Of a stretch of DNA of 64,000 nt, positions 12,609-22,604 are shown one piece after another. Made by a program: the position numbers and the translations under genes. The stretch is from Pseudomonadota bacterium (GTDB lineage Bacteria > Pseudomonadota > Gammaproteobacteria > Enterobacterales > Enterobacteriaceae): contig JAGTSE010000016.1 of the NCBI GenBank assembly GCA_018261615.1, positions 1 through 64,000 of the forward strand, given 5' to 3'. The notes below the pieces were generated by a model that was given only the letters and a program-made list of their open reading frames with translations, was not told where the DNA came from and made no database searches. Within the stretch, counting starts at the first letter, position 1; each line of letters opens with the position of its first letter.

Positions 12609-12681
12609 GGTGGCCCGGGCGAGTGAGTTGCCACCAAAATGTAACATGCCGCGCGCAGTGGATACCAGATTAGCAATGTGA

Positions 12682-12710
12682 AACCTCGTTCAGGCGAGGT
12701 TTTTTGTTTT
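12682..12710 (+). terminator. Rho-independent terminator upstream of ivbL
   Basis: AACCTCG (12682-12688) pairs with CGAGGTT (12695-12701), followed by a long T-run. It faces the ilv operon with no plus-strand gene before it, so either it ends an unannotated small RNA or it insulates the ilvB promoter. In E. coli the IstR RNA terminates at the corresponding place, but I cannot see tisB here. Confidence 0.75.
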
Positions 12711-12834
12711 CAGCGGCTACATAACCAAACGTGATCCGCCGCGCAGTTTTCTGCGGGTGCGTAAAAAGCAGTTGTCGGCGACGAAATCCTGTGTTTGTAT
12801 AAATCCTGTTAATTACATGACAGACAGGTCCCTA
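12711..12834 (+). promoter_or_regulatory. ilvB operon promoter region
   Basis: Non-coding stretch between the upstream terminator and ivbL. A probable -10 element TATAAA lies at 12798-12803; the -35 element is weak and TTGTCG at 12772-12777 is a candidate with a long 20-base spacer. The assignment of boxes is tentative. Confidence 0.4.
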
Positions 12835-12933
12835 ATGAACGCTTCCACAATGTCGATGAGCCTACTAAAAACCGCGCATAACGCCGCGGTGGTCGTCGTG
12901 CGTGTGGTGGTGGTCGTCGGCAATGCGCCGTAG
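12835..12933 (+). CDS. ivbL: ilvB operon leader peptide
   Basis: 32-codon leader peptide that ends exactly like E. coli IvbL (VVVVRVVVVVGNAP). It contains nine valine codons in the run before the C-terminus plus three leucine/serine-rich codons earlier. Ribosome stalling at valine or leucine codons when those charged tRNAs are scarce prevents formation of the attenuator hairpin just downstream and allows transcription of ilvB-ilvN. Confidence 0.96.
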   Translation: MNASTMSMSLLKTAHNAAVVVVRVVVVVGNAP

Positions 12934-12956
12934 GGTCCGGAACAACACACGATTCC

Positions 12957-12990
12957 AAAACCCCGCCGGCGCAAACCGGCGGGGTTTTTC
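12957..12990 (+). terminator. ilvBN transcription attenuator
   Basis: AAAACCCCGCCGG pairs with CCGGCGGGGTTTT around a short loop and is followed by a T-run. It sits 23 bases after the ivbL stop and 46 bases before ilvB, the standard attenuator arrangement. Confidence 0.93.
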
Positions 12991-13036
12991 GTTTAACTCC
13001 CTCCGGAAAGCTGGCCCAGAAGAAAAGGACTGGAGC

Positions 13037-14725
13037 ATGGCAAGTTCGGGCAGTACATCACAACCCACGCACTACACCGGCGCGCAACTGATTGTTCATT
13101 TACTGGAACGACAGGGCATCACCACGGTAACCGGTATTCCTGGCGGTACGGTTCTGCCGCTTTACGACGCGCTCAGCCAGAGCAAACAGATTCGCCATGT
13201 GCTGGCGCGCCACGAGCAGGGCGCAGGTTTTATTGCGCAGGGCATGGCGCGTACGCAGGGTATACCTGCGGTCTGTCTGGCCTGTAGCGGGCCGGGTGCG
13301 ACCAACCTGGTGACCGCCATCGCAGATGCGCGCCTCGACTCCATCCCGTTGGTTTGCATTACCGGCCAGGTACCCACCTCGATGATCGGCACCGATGCGT
13401 TCCAGGAAGTGGACACTTACGGCATCTCTATCCCCATCACCAAACACAACTACCTGGTGCGTGACATCGCCGAACTGCCGCAGGTGATCTGCGATGCGTT
13501 TCGCATTGCGCAGTCCGGCCGCCCTGGCCCGGTGTGGATAGATATTCCTAAAGATGTGCAGACAGCGGAAATCACCCTGAGTGAATTGCCGGAACCTGGC
13601 TACAAAACCCCTGCCCCGGCCTGGAATGCGCAGGCGGTGCGCGAAGCCGCAGAGTTGATCAATGCCGCACAGCGCCCGGTGCTCTATCTCGGCGGCGGGG
13701 TAATCAATGCGCCGCAGCAGATTCGTCATCTGGCGGAGAAAGCGAATCTGCCCACCACCATGACGCTGATGGCGCTCGGCATGTTGCCGAAGCAACACCC
13801 GCTGTCGCTGGGCATGCTGGGGATGCACGGCGCACGTAGCACCAACTTTATCCTGCAAGAGGCGGATTTACTGGTGGTGCTTGGGGCGCGTTTTGATGAC
13901 CGGGCGATTGGCAAAACAGAGCAGTTCTGCCCGAATGCCAAAATTATCCATGTCGATATCGACCGCGCGGAGCTCGGCAAAGTGAAGCAGGCGCATGTGG
14001 CGATCCAGGGCGATGTCGGTGAAGTGCTTGACGCGCTGATCCCGCACATTGAGGCGCACTCCCGCCACGCCTGGCGTAACACGGTTGAGCAACTGCAACG
14101 CGAATTTCCAGGCGCCATTCCGCAGGGTGGTGACCCGCTGAACCACTACGGTCTGATCAACGCCGTTGCGGCTTGCGTAGACGATAACGCCATTATTACG
14201 ACCGATGTGGGCCAGCATCAGATGTGGACGGCGCAGGCTTATCCGCTTAACCGTCCGCGTCAGTGGCTGACTTCCGGTGGGCTGGGCACCATGGGTTTTG
14301 GGCTCCCTGCCGCCATTGGCGCCGCGCTGGCGAACCCGGATCGCAAAGTTATCTGCTTCTCCGGCGATGGTAGCCTGATGATGAATATTCAGGAAATGGC
14401 CACCGCCGCAGAGAATAACCTCGATGTGAAGATTGTGTTGATGAACAACGAAGCGCTGGGGCTGGTTCACCAACAACAGAGCCTGTTCTATAAATCTGGC
14501 GTGTTTGCGGCAACCTATCCTGGGATGATTAATTTTATGCAGATTGCCGCAGGTTTCGGCCTGCAAACCTGTGATTTAAACGTCGCCGCCGATCCGCAGG
14601 CCGCGTTGCAGGAGATCATCTCCCATCCTGGCCCAGCGTTGATTCATGTCCGTATCGACCCGCAAGAGAAAGTTTATCCGATGGTGCCGCCAGGTGCGGC
14701 AAATACTGAAATGGTGGGGGAATAA
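13037..14725 (+). CDS. ilvB: Acetohydroxy acid synthase I large subunit
   Basis: Catalytic subunit (562 residues, the same as E. coli) that condenses two pyruvates, or pyruvate with 2-oxobutyrate, in valine/leucine/isoleucine synthesis. It needs thiamine diphosphate, Mg and FAD. Visible motifs are the catalytic Glu in RHEQGAGFIAQG, the central FAD region GMLGMHGARSTN, and the thiamine-diphosphate motif GDGSLMMNIQEMATAAENN. The ATG at 13037 matches the conserved MASSG start; the frame stays open upstream through the attenuator but that part is not coding. ilvN follows after 3 bases. Confidence 0.97.
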   Translation: MASSGSTSQPTHYTGAQLIVHLLERQGITTVTGIPGGTVLPLYDALSQSKQIRHVLARHEQGAGFIAQGMARTQGIPAVCLACSGPGATNLVTAIADARLDSIPLVCITGQVPTSMIGTDAFQEVDTYGISIPITKHNYLVRDIAELPQVICDAFRIAQSGRPGPVWIDIPKDVQTAEITLSELPEPGYKTPAPAWNAQAVREAAELINAAQRPVLYLGGGVINAPQQIRHLAEKANLPTTMTLMALGMLPKQHPLSLGMLGMHGARSTNFILQEADLLVVLGARFDDRAIGKTEQFCPNAKIIHVDIDRAELGKVKQAHVAIQGDVGEVLDALIPHIEAHSRHAWRNTVEQLQREFPGAIPQGGDPLNHYGLINAVAACVDDNAIITTDVGQHQMWTAQAYPLNRPRQWLTSGGLGTMGFGLPAAIGAALANPDRKVICFSGDGSLMMNIQEMATAAENNLDVKIVLMNNEALGLVHQQQSLFYKSGVFAATYPGMINFMQIAAGFGLQTCDLNVAADPQAALQEIISHPGPALIHVRIDPQEKVYPMVPPGAANTEMVGE

Positions 14726-14728
14726 GCC

Positions 14729-15013
14729 ATGCAAACAACTGATAACGTCATTCTCGAACTCACCGTCCGTAACCATCCGGGCGTCATGACGCATGTTTGC
14801 GGGTTATTTGCGCGGCGAGCGTTCAACGTGGAAGGCATTCTCTGTTTACCGCTACAAAATGGCGAACAGAGCCGCATCTGGCTACAGGTTGCCAACGACC
14901 AGCGGCTGGAGCAGATGATAAGCCAGATCGACAAACTGGAAGATGTGGTGCAAATCATCCGCCACCAGAACGATCCGGGCGTGTTCAACAAACTGGGACT
15001 GTTCTTCGAGTAA
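14729..15013 (+). CDS. ilvN: Acetohydroxy acid synthase I regulatory subunit
   Basis: Small ACT-domain subunit (94 residues; 96 in E. coli) that activates IlvB and confers valine feedback inhibition. The ACT fold opening [22 protein letters not shown] contains the valine-binding region. It begins 3 bases after the ilvB stop, so the two are co-translated. Confidence 0.96.
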   Translation: MQTTDNVILELTVRNHPGVMTHVCGLFARRAFNVEGILCLPLQNGEQSRIWLQVANDQRLEQMISQIDKLEDVVQIIRHQNDPGVFNKLGLFFE

Positions 15014-15139
15014 TCGCGCTATTTATACGAAGTGCCCGGTAAGCCGATAATTAACTGTCGGCTTACGGCTGTCTTTACGGCTGTGCGTCAGAGGGGATTT
15101 CCCCGTATGATGAGCCTCTTTTACGCACCGGGAGCAGGT

Positions 15140-15592
15140 ATGATTTGGTTGATGTTGGCAACGCTGGTGGTTGTTTTTGTGATTGGCTTCAGAGTGTTAA
15201 CCACTGATTCCCGGCGGGCGATCCGCCGCCTCACTGACCGGCTTAACATTCAACCCGTACCGGTGGAGTCGATGATGGATCAGATGGGCAAAACGGCGGG
15301 CAACGAGTACTTAAGTTACCTGGCGCGCCCGGATGAAGCACATCTGCAAAATGCGGCGCAGGTGCTGCTGATCTGGCAGGTTTCCATCGTCGATAGCAGC
15401 GAGCAGAACCTGCAATACTGGCACCGGCTGATGCAAAAAGCGCGGCTCGCCGCGCCGATAACCGATGCGCAGGTGCGTCTGGCACTCGGGTTTTTACGCG
15501 AACTGGAACCAGATACCATCGAACTGAACAACTTCCAGTTGCGTTATAACGCTCAGTTTATCCCGCAAGAGGGCGTCCACTGGCTACACTGA
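15140..15592 (+). CDS. yicN: DUF1198 protein YicN
   Basis: 150-residue protein, the same length as E. coli YicN. The ATG at 15140 gives MIWLMLATLVVVFVIGFRVLT, a single N-terminal membrane anchor, preceded by GGAGCAGG; the frame is open from 15032 but the extension is not conserved. The remainder is soluble and mostly helical. No function is known. Its position before nepI is conserved in enterics. Confidence 0.9.
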   Translation: MIWLMLATLVVVFVIGFRVLTTDSRRAIRRLTDRLNIQPVPVESMMDQMGKTAGNEYLSYLARPDEAHLQNAAQVLLIWQVSIVDSSEQNLQYWHRLMQKARLAAPITDAQVRLALGFLRELEPDTIELNNFQLRYNAQFIPQEGVHWLH

Positions 15593-15691
15593 TCTCCCAT
15601 CATAAAATGAGTTGCCGAATTGTTAATTGCGTCACAGATGATGAATGTTACACTGCGCGACCTTCACGACGAATAACTAAGCAGGTGACAA

Positions 15692-16876
15692 ATGAGTGAG
15701 CAAACTGTGACGCAATCTCCGGTGGACGTGGTAACCCGTCCTAACTGGTCAGCCGTTTTCGCGGTAGCTTTTTGTGTTGCCTGTCTGATCACCGTGGAGT
15801 TTTTACCGGTAAGCCTGCTGACGCCAATGGCGCTGGATTTAGGCGTTTCCGAAGGCGTTGCCGGGCAAACCGTCACGGTAACTGCGTTTGTGGCCATGTT
15901 CGCCAGCCTGTTCATTACCACGGTGATCCGAGCCGTCGACAGGCGTTATGTGGTGATCGCCTTTGCAGTGCTGCTGACCCTCTCCTGCCTGCTGGTCTCC
16001 TTTGCCAATAACTTTACGCTGCTGCTGGCTGGCCGCGCTTGTCTGGGGCTGGCGCTCGGCGGTTTCTGGGCGATGTCGGCCTCGCTGACCATACGTCTGG
16101 TGCCGATGCGTACCGTGCCGAAAGCGTTGTCGGTGATTTTTGGCTCGGTGTCGATTGCATTGGTGATCGCCGCGCCGCTGGGCAGTTTCCTCGGCGGCAT
16201 TATCGGCTGGCGTAATGTCTTTAATGGTGCGGCGCTGATGGGGGCGATCTGCATTCTCTGGGTTTGGCGGGCGTTGCCGTCGCTGCCGGGCAAAACCGAA
16301 CATCACGAGAACATGTTTGGCCTGCTGAAACGCCCTGGTGTGCTGGCGGGCATGATCGCCATCTTTATGGTCTTCGCCGGGCAGTTCTCGTTCTTTACCT
16401 ATATTCGCCCGGTCTATATGAATCTGGCCGGGTTTAGCGTCGATGGCTTAACGCTGGTGCTGTTGAGCTTTGGTATCGCCAGTTTTGTCGGGACGTCCTT
16501 CTCTTCCGTGGTGATGAAGCGTTCGGTCAAAATGGCACTCGCCCTTGCACCACTGACGCTGGCTGTCAGCGCGCTGGTGTTGATTTTGTGGGGCAGCGAT
16601 AAAGTCGTTGCCGCGGGGATCGCCATCATCTGGGGGCTGGGTTTTGCGCTGGTGCCGGTGGGCTGGTCAACCTGGATCACCCGCACGCTTGCCGATCAAG
16701 CGGAAAAAGCCGGTTCCATTCAGGTGGCGGTGATTCAGCTTGCCAACACCTGCGGCGCAGCGATTGGCGGTTTTGCGCTGGACCATTATGGTTTGCTGTC
16801 GCCGCTGCTGCTCTCTGGCACCCTAATGCTACTAACGGCGCTGCTGGTGGCAGCGAAAGTGAAAGTGAAAGCGTAA
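15692..16876 (+). CDS. nepI: MFS purine ribonucleoside efflux pump NepI
   Basis: 394-residue, twelve-segment inner-membrane exporter closely matching E. coli NepI (396 residues), which exports inosine and guanosine in exchange for protons. Conserved stretches include [18 protein letters not shown] near the start, [20 protein letters not shown], and [20 protein letters not shown] suitable AGGTGA lies 7 bases before the ATG. Confidence 0.95.
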   Translation: MSEQTVTQSPVDVVTRPNWSAVFAVAFCVACLITVEFLPVSLLTPMALDLGVSEGVAGQTVTVTAFVAMFASLFITTVIRAVDRRYVVIAFAVLLTLSCLLVSFANNFTLLLAGRACLGLALGGFWAMSASLTIRLVPMRTVPKALSVIFGSVSIALVIAAPLGSFLGGIIGWRNVFNGAALMGAICILWVWRALPSLPGKTEHHENMFGLLKRPGVLAGMIAIFMVFAGQFSFFTYIRPVYMNLAGFSVDGLTLVLLSFGIASFVGTSFSSVVMKRSVKMALALAPLTLAVSALVLILWGSDKVVAAGIAIIWGLGFALVPVGWSTWITRTLADQAEKAGSIQVAVIQLANTCGAAIGGFALDHYGLLSPLLLSGTLMLLTALLVAAKVKVKA

Positions 16877-16963
16877 ACGCCGCAATTCGCCGGGTGGCAC
16901 TGCGTTTACCCGGTCTGGAACGCTCGCATATTGCACAACGAGTAAACCCGATATCGGGCAATG

Positions 16964-17878
16964 TCATGCAGAGGCGCTGGCGAGCCGCATTTTGCGGCGT
17001 GAATCCCAGGAGATCAGCAGGACCGACGAGACAATCAGCAGCGTACCAAGCCAGTCCGGCAATGAGAAAGCAACGCCGAGCAGTACCACCGAGAGCAGCG
17101 CACTGCTCAGCGGTTCGGCGCAGCTCAGGATGCTGGCCTTCGAGCCGCCAATCATCTGCGCGCCTTTCAGGTAGAGGCTAAAGGTGAGTGCCGTGCCGAT
17201 CACCACCAGATAGAAGAACGCCATCAGTAGGTGTCCATCCACCGCTACACTTTCCCCCTGCCCGCCAAAAAACGGCGCCAGCATCAACCCCGCCAGCAAC
17301 ATACTCCAGCCGACAATCGGCAGTGTGCCGTACCGCGCGATCAGCGACGAGGGATAAGTGGTGTAGAACGCGGCGGAAAACGCCGAAACGATCCCCCACA
17401 ACAGTGCTTGCGGCGAGATGGACAACGACGTCAAGTTACCGTGCGTCACCAGCAGGAACGTGCCAGTCAGCGAGGTGAAAATCGCCGCAACAACCGGCAT
17501 AGTGGGGCGTGCTTTACGCACCAGCGCGAGCCACGTCACGATAATGGTCGGTGACAAAAATTGCAGTACCGTGGCAGTAGCGGCGTTGGACTTTTCGATG
17601 GTCAGCAAAAAAGTCAGTTGCACGGTCAGTGCGCCAAACAGTGAGAAGATCAGCAGGCTGATGGCATCTTTACGGTTTTTCAGGATGGCGAAAACTTTAT
17701 CGCCGTGCACAAAAGAGAGCGTAAGCAAAATGATGCCGGTAAACAGAAGCCGCGTCATGGTTAACCACGGTGACGGGATATGACTTTTCTCCATGATGTA
17801 CTGCGCGCAAACCCCGGAGCTGCCCCATAACACCGCGGCGGCCAGTACATAAAGCATCCCTTTTTTTGTGGAACCCAT
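16964..17878 (-). CDS. yicL: EamA-family permease YicL
   Basis: 304-residue inner-membrane drug/metabolite transporter with ten segments in two EamA repeats, strongly similar to E. coli YicL ([22 protein letters not shown] start; [39 protein letters not shown]). Substrate is unknown. It is convergent with nepI, preserving the yicN-nepI-yicL neighbourhood of E. coli; the nlpA and yicS genes found there are missing. Confidence 0.94.
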   Translation of the reverse strand: MGSTKKGMLYVLAAAVLWGSSGVCAQYIMEKSHIPSPWLTMTRLLFTGIILLTLSFVHGDKVFAILKNRKDAISLLIFSLFGALTVQLTFLLTIEKSNAATATVLQFLSPTIIVTWLALVRKARPTMPVVAAIFTSLTGTFLLVTHGNLTSLSISPQALLWGIVSAFSAAFYTTYPSSLIARYGTLPIVGWSMLLAGLMLAPFFGGQGESVAVDGHLLMAFFYLVVIGTALTFSLYLKGAQMIGGSKASILSCAEPLSSALLSVVLLGVAFSLPDWLGTLLIVSSVLLISWDSRRKMRLASASA

Positions 17879-17950
17879 CTTTTAACCCAACGCTGTCATG
17901 CTGATTGCTTATTGATAAGGCACGCATCATAACACATGTACAGAGATTAA

Positions 17951-17984
17951 CCGGAGGCGGCTGAGGGTGGCCGCCTCCGGTTTT
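17951..17984. terminator. Terminator after the porin gene
   Basis: CCGGAGGCGG (17951-17960) pairs perfectly with CCGCCTCCGG (17971-17980) around a 10-base loop. It follows the minus-strand porin stop. The T-run is stronger on the plus strand (GGTTTT), so it may act in both directions. Confidence 0.75.
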
Positions 17985-17987
17985 ACA

Positions 17988-19373
17988 TCAGAACCAGGCT
18001 TCCCACATCGCGCCGACGTTAAACGAATCGAGCGTATTGTCATTTGTGCCATTGACCCGCGCGGTACGTTTGTTATCGACTTCACCGCCGGTCACGTAGA
18101 AGCGCAGCATCGGGCGGAATTCCGGCCCCATCGCAATCGAGATGTTCTGCGACAGAGTCAGTTTCCAGCCGTGGTTATCGCCGCCATTGTCATAATCGAC
18201 GCGCTGATAACCAGCTTCCAGCCAGGTTGAATGAACATCGTTCCACCAGTGCATCGGGCGAATAATCGCGCCATAGTTGCGGCGGTTATCGGCTTTGTTG
18301 GCGCTGTTATCGTAATCGTGGAAGGCCAGCAGGTAATCCACCTGGGTTTGCTGGCTGAACTTGTAGTTGCCTTCGAAGCTGGCGTAAATCGCCGTCAGAT
18401 CGTCGGTTTTGTTGAATACGCTGTTGTCCGCATTATCGGAATAACGGGCGATCACTTTGTTCACGCCGTGGTCATTGGTGTGGCTCAGTACCACGCCGCC
18501 CTGCCAGGCGCGTCGGCGGTCTTCGCTTTCGATCGCTTTAGAGTCAAAGCCGTAGTTGGCATAGATCTCCAGATCGAGCGGGCCGACCTTCATGCCGTGA
18601 ATTTTCGAGGTGACGGCATAGTTACCCTTATCACCAACGTTCGAACCGCCCGTACAGGTGATACGTGACGGGTTAGTTTCATCCTCCAGCACTGTCGGGC
18701 TGCAGGATTCGACGGCGGCCACGGCGGCCACGTCAAACTGCACGCCGCCAATATCGAAGTTTTTCACCCCGGCGCCCTGACCATCATGGTTCATCCAGAA
18801 GTAATCGTTGATACCCTGTTGCGGACGCTGGTGGAAGTCGCGCCCCGCCCAGAAGTAAGCATTCGGGTTTGAGGCCAACAAGTTGGTTACTCCGGCATAG
18901 GCTTTTTTCAGGTTAACTTCATCGCCCCAGTGATCGAACATGACGTTAACATCCCAGATCGCACCATTATCGCCTCTGAACGCCTTGGAGAGCTGGAACT
19001 CGCCGCCGTTGCCTTCGTTACCCAGACGACCAATGGCGGAGGCGCCGTTATAGGAACCATCGACGCCGACATATTTCTGATCGGCAGACTGGAAGTGCGC
19101 GCCGTAGCGGGCATAACCACTGAATTTCACGCCGTAAGGAATGGCTTTATCCGGTTCCTGGGCGGTGGTTTGTGGTTCAACAATCACATCCGCTTTTTTA
19201 TTGATGGCGGCATCCATTTTAGCCTGCCGTTCCGCCAGCGCTTTATCGACGGCTTTAGCGACAATGGCATCGATTTGCTCTTGCGTAAATTCTTGTGCGA
19301 AGACGGAGCCAGAGCAAAGGGTGGCCGCAACCGCCAGCGCCAGCGCCACTGGAAGTATTTTATTTATTCTCAT
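17988..19373 (-). CDS. LamB/BglH-type carbohydrate porin
   Basis: 461-residue outer-membrane channel for sugars. It has a signal peptide (LPVALALAVAATLCSGSVFA), then a charged helical, coiled-coil-like N-terminal segment (about residues 27-65, as in ScrY-like porins), then a beta-barrel that starts at GVKFSGYARYGAHF and ends in the aromatic C-terminus WEAWF required for outer-membrane assembly. FWAGRDFHQR resembles the maltoporin family signature. A central CSP...ITC pair could form a surface disulfide. It is the last gene of the beta-glucoside operon and should carry the oligosaccharides imported by the PTS. Confidence 0.9.
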   Translation of the reverse strand: MRINKILPVALALAVAATLCSGSVFAQEFTQEQIDAIVAKAVDKALAERQAKMDAAINKKADVIVEPQTTAQEPDKAIPYGVKFSGYARYGAHFQSADQKYVGVDGSYNGASAIGRLGNEGNGGEFQLSKAFRGDNGAIWDVNVMFDHWGDEVNLKKAYAGVTNLLASNPNAYFWAGRDFHQRPQQGINDYFWMNHDGQGAGVKNFDIGGVQFDVAAVAAVESCSPTVLEDETNPSRITCTGGSNVGDKGNYAVTSKIHGMKVGPLDLEIYANYGFDSKAIESEDRRRAWQGGVVLSHTNDHGVNKVIARYSDNADNSVFNKTDDLTAIYASFEGNYKFSQQTQVDYLLAFHDYDNSANKADNRRNYGAIIRPMHWWNDVHSTWLEAGYQRVDYDNGGDNHGWKLTLSQNISIAMGPEFRPMLRFYVTGGEVDNKRTARVNGTNDNTLDSFNVGAMWEAWF

Positions 19374-19517
19374 GGTTATCTCAATTTAGTAAGTTATTCG
19401 CAGACAATAGTTATCCTGCGTTGGCAGGATAAAAATATCGCCATCACCAAAAAACCAATATTTATTTTGTAGAGTTGGGTACAGATTAATTAAGACTTAC
19501 CGTAATCAATTCTCCAT

Positions 19518-19838
19518 TTATTGCTGCCGATATAATGAATGCAGTTGAATGATTTCTTCAGATAACTCGCGGGCCAGTAACGATGTCATTAAATGGTCCT
19601 GGGCATGCACCATAATTAACGTCATTGGCTGACGGGCTTCACCGGCATCCTGCTCAATCAATTGTGTCTGCATTTTGTGCGCCCGGCGTGAATAACCATC
19701 GGCCTCGCGCAGCAGGCTGCGGGCTTCTTCAATATTGCCCTCCCGGGCCGATCGCAGCGCCTCAAAGCATAGGCTGCGCGACTGTCCGGCGTTGACGATA
19801 ATTTCCATTACCGCTTCTTCAAGTGCGACCATAATCAT
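19518..19838 (-). CDS. PTS lactose/cellobiose-type enzyme IIA
   Basis: 106-residue cytoplasmic phosphocarrier of the Lac/Chb IIA family, all-helical, with the phosphorylated histidine in MVHAQDHLMTSLLARELSEE near the C-terminus. The annotated start may be several codons too early (M1, M3 and M11 are possible). Its start overlaps the stop of the GH1 gene by one base. It hands phosphate to the IIB protein encoded at the front of the operon. Confidence 0.92.
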   Translation of the reverse strand: MIMVALEEAVMEIIVNAGQSRSLCFEALRSAREGNIEEARSLLREADGYSRRAHKMQTQLIEQDAGEARQPMTLIMVHAQDHLMTSLLARELSEEIIQLHSLYRQQ

Positions 19839-21226
19839 TATTCCTGAGTAAAACCATTAAGCGCGGCGGTGGTGGCAAACCACTCTCCACTTTTCTTAAT
19901 AGTGCGTTGCTGAGTTGCCAGATCTAATTGCACAAAACCGTAGCGATTTTTATATGCGTTACACCATGACCAGTTATCAATAAATGTCCACATATGGTAA
20001 CCAAGACAGTGACAGCCTTCGCTAATTCCTTTATGTAGCCATTTCAGGTGATCGCGAACAAAGGTAATACGATAACTATCGTTAATTTGTCCGTTTTCAA
20101 TAAAGCGTTCTTCATTCTCGACTCCCATACCGTTTTCAGAAATAAAACAGCGTGGGTTGCCATAATTCAGACGCAGGTTGGTGAGAATATCGTAAATACC
20201 GGGCTCGTAAATTTCCCACCCGCGATAGGGGTTCATTTTACGGCCTGGCATTTCGTAATAATCAAACAACCACTCCGGCATAAATGGCGCATCGGGATTG
20301 ACCGCGCTGTCCCGGCACTTTACCCGCCGAGGCTGGTAATAGTTGATGCCGAGCAGGTCGATTTTCCCTTCTGCAATCAGCGAGATATCTTCCGGCTGGC
20401 AGGCGGGGAGCTGATCGTACTCTTTGAGCAGCGCCACCAGGTCAGCGGGATACTCGCCACGCAGTACCGGGTCGAGAAAACTGCGGTTAAACAGCAAATC
20501 TGCGTGGTGTGCCGCTTTCACATCCGCAGGATGTTGCGAGCGCGGATAAGACGGCGTCAGGTTCAGCACAATGCCGATGTCTCCCGAGTGGTGCCCGGCG
20601 CGAAATGCTCTGACAGCGCTGGCATGCGCCAGTACCGTGTGGTACGCCACCGTCGCCGCGCGTTTGAAATCCACCACGTTTGGGTAATGGAAATCGTACA
20701 GATAGCCGCCTTCGACCGGAACGATCGGCTCGTTAAAGGTAAACCAGTGCTGCACCCGATCGCCGAACAGCGCAAAACAGATTTGCGCGTAGCGACTAAA
20801 AGCCTCAACCACTTCACGGCTTTCCCAGCCGCCTTTTTCCTGCATTACCATCGGCATGTCGAAGTGAAACAGCGTAATAAACGGCGTAATTCCCTGCGCC
20901 AGCAGTTCATCGATTACGTCGTTGTACCAGGCGACAGCCTGCGGGTTCACTTCCCCGGTTCCATCCGGGATCAGGCGCGACCAGCTCAACGAAGTACGAA
21001 AACTGTTGTGATTAAGCTGCTTCAACAGCGCGATATCTTGCCGCCAGTGGCGGTAAAATGTCGAGGTCTCCTGCAGCCCAATCTGCTGGTGAAAACGCCA
21101 CGGTTCGCGGGCAAACCACGTATCCCAGGTGGTGGCGCTTTTTCCGCCTTGCTGGCTTTCCCCTTCAGTTTGCAGTGCCGAGCACGCACTGCCCCACCAG
21201 AAGTTTGCGGGAAAAACATATTTCAT
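19838..21226 (-). CDS. 6-phospho-beta-glucosidase, GH1
   Basis: 462-residue cytoplasmic enzyme that splits phosphorylated beta-glucosides entering through the PTS. The opening FPANFWWGSACSALQTEG is the GH1 signature. The acid/base Glu lies in HWFTFNEP and the nucleophile Glu in CFISENGMG. The region NYYQPRR is typical of phospho-specific members. It lies between the IIC and IIA genes, 37 bases after IIC and 1 base overlapping IIA, so it belongs to the same transcript. Confidence 0.94.
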   Translation of the reverse strand: MKYVFPANFWWGSACSALQTEGESQQGGKSATTWDTWFAREPWRFHQQIGLQETSTFYRHWRQDIALLKQLNHNSFRTSLSWSRLIPDGTGEVNPQAVAWYNDVIDELLAQGITPFITLFHFDMPMVMQEKGGWESREVVEAFSRYAQICFALFGDRVQHWFTFNEPIVPVEGGYLYDFHYPNVVDFKRAATVAYHTVLAHASAVRAFRAGHHSGDIGIVLNLTPSYPRSQHPADVKAAHHADLLFNRSFLDPVLRGEYPADLVALLKEYDQLPACQPEDISLIAEGKIDLLGINYYQPRRVKCRDSAVNPDAPFMPEWLFDYYEMPGRKMNPYRGWEIYEPGIYDILTNLRLNYGNPRCFISENGMGVENEERFIENGQINDSYRITFVRDHLKWLHKGISEGCHCLGYHMWTFIDNWSWCNAYKNRYGFVQLDLATQQRTIKKSGEWFATTAALNGFTQE

Positions 21227-21263
21227 TACCGGCTCCTTTTCGTTACTGCGAATGCGTTACGGC

Positions 21264-22592
21264 TTAGTTACTGCGAACAGTTTCCGTTATCGGTGCGCTG
21301 GTCTGCGCTTTTTGTTCTTCTGCTTTCATCAGCGAGTGTTCATACGCCCGCAGGAATGGCAGATACATCAGGGCAGACATCACCATACAAATCAGGCACA
21401 TCACCACCGGACTAAAGGCCCAGTTCGCCGCCCAGGAGGCACCGATTGGTGCAGGCGTTGTCCACGGCGTCAGCGAAACCACCTGCGCCAGCAGGCCCAT
21501 TTTTGTCGCAGTGTAAGCCAGTACGGCGTTAACCAGCGGTACGCAGACAAACGGCACAAACAGCATCGGGTTCATGATAATGGGCGCACCGAAAAGAATC
21601 GGTTCGTTGATGTTGAAGAAGCTTGGCACAACACCCATTTTGCCAATGGTACGCAGATGCGCGACACGGCTGCGCAACAGCAGGAACGCCAGCGGTAAGG
21701 TCGAACCGACGCCGCCAATCAGCAGATAGTGATCCCAGAATCCTTGCAGATAGACGTGCGGCAGTGCAGCGCCTGCCGCCAGCGCGGCCTGGTTGGCGGA
21801 GAGGTTGGCCATCCAGAATGGGTTCATGATGCCGGTGACAATCAGCGAACCGTGAATACCGGCGAACCAGAAGATTTGGCACAGCAGCACGGAAAGCAGA
21901 ATGGCGGGCAGGGAATCAGATGCGGAAACCAGCGGCTCCAGCAGGTGCATAATCGCCTGCGGCAGGATCATCCCGGTTTGCGCTTCGATAAACAGGTTCA
22001 GCGGGTGCAGCGTACCAATGATCACCACCACCGGAATCAAAATCTCAAACGAACGCGCCACGCCGGTCGGGACCTCTTTCGGCAGGCGGATGGTGATGTT
22101 GTGCTGTTTGAGCCAGGCGTAAACGCGTGATGAGTAGATGGCGGTCAGCAAGGCAGTAAAAATGCCCTGACCGGAGAGATACTGGGTGGAGATTTTGCCG
22201 TCTGCATACGGCGCGGCAACCAGTAGAAACGCCATAAACGCCAGCAGACCAGTCATCACCGGGTCGAGATTAAACTGGCGACCAAGGCTGGCACCTATCC
22301 CGACGGAGATAAAAAACGTCATCACCCCCATGCTGAGGTTAAACGGCAGCATCAGTTGCGCACGGTATTCGGTAGAGAAATCGAGCCAGGCGCGGGCGAA
22401 ACCGACGGTGGTGTCGGCGGAAAACGGCGGGAAGATAAACACCAGCATAAAGGAGCCGATGATCATAAACGGCAGCGCAGCGGTAAAACCGTCGCGGATG
22501 GCGATAACGTACTTCTGCTGTCCAAGACGACCGGCCAGCGGCGTAATGGATTGCTCAATAATCGTAATCATTGATTGATATAAGGAACTCAT
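21264..22592 (-). CDS. PTS cellobiose-family enzyme IIC
   Basis: 442-residue membrane permease of the Lac/Chb family with about ten membrane segments. The substrate-site signatures FFNINEPILFGAPIIMNP and FWFAGIHG are present, which supports a beta-glucoside specificity such as cellobiose or arbutin/salicin. It lies 12 bases downstream of the IIB gene. Confidence 0.94.
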   Translation of the reverse strand: MSSLYQSMITIIEQSITPLAGRLGQQKYVIAIRDGFTAALPFMIIGSFMLVFIFPPFSADTTVGFARAWLDFSTEYRAQLMLPFNLSMGVMTFFISVGIGASLGRQFNLDPVMTGLLAFMAFLLVAAPYADGKISTQYLSGQGIFTALLTAIYSSRVYAWLKQHNITIRLPKEVPTGVARSFEILIPVVVIIGTLHPLNLFIEAQTGMILPQAIMHLLEPLVSASDSLPAILLSVLLCQIFWFAGIHGSLIVTGIMNPFWMANLSANQAALAAGAALPHVYLQGFWDHYLLIGGVGSTLPLAFLLLRSRVAHLRTIGKMGVVPSFFNINEPILFGAPIIMNPMLFVPFVCVPLVNAVLAYTATKMGLLAQVVSLTPWTTPAPIGASWAANWAFSPVVMCLICMVMSALMYLPFLRAYEHSLMKAEEQKAQTSAPITETVRSN

Positions 22593-22604
22593 AAGAACAC
22601 CTTT

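Noticed and set aside
12540..12680. TisB toxin or LexA box near the ivbL upstream terminator
   Set aside because: No TisB-like hydrophobic small ORF and no CTGT-N8-ACAG operator could be read on either strand.
12902..13036. Upstream extension of IlvB
   Set aside because: It would cover the end of the leader peptide and the attenuator. The conserved start is at 13037.
20048..21415. 455-codon plus-strand frame over the GH1 gene
   Set aside because: It is antisense to a full-length, motif-complete GH1 enzyme and has no recognisable domain.
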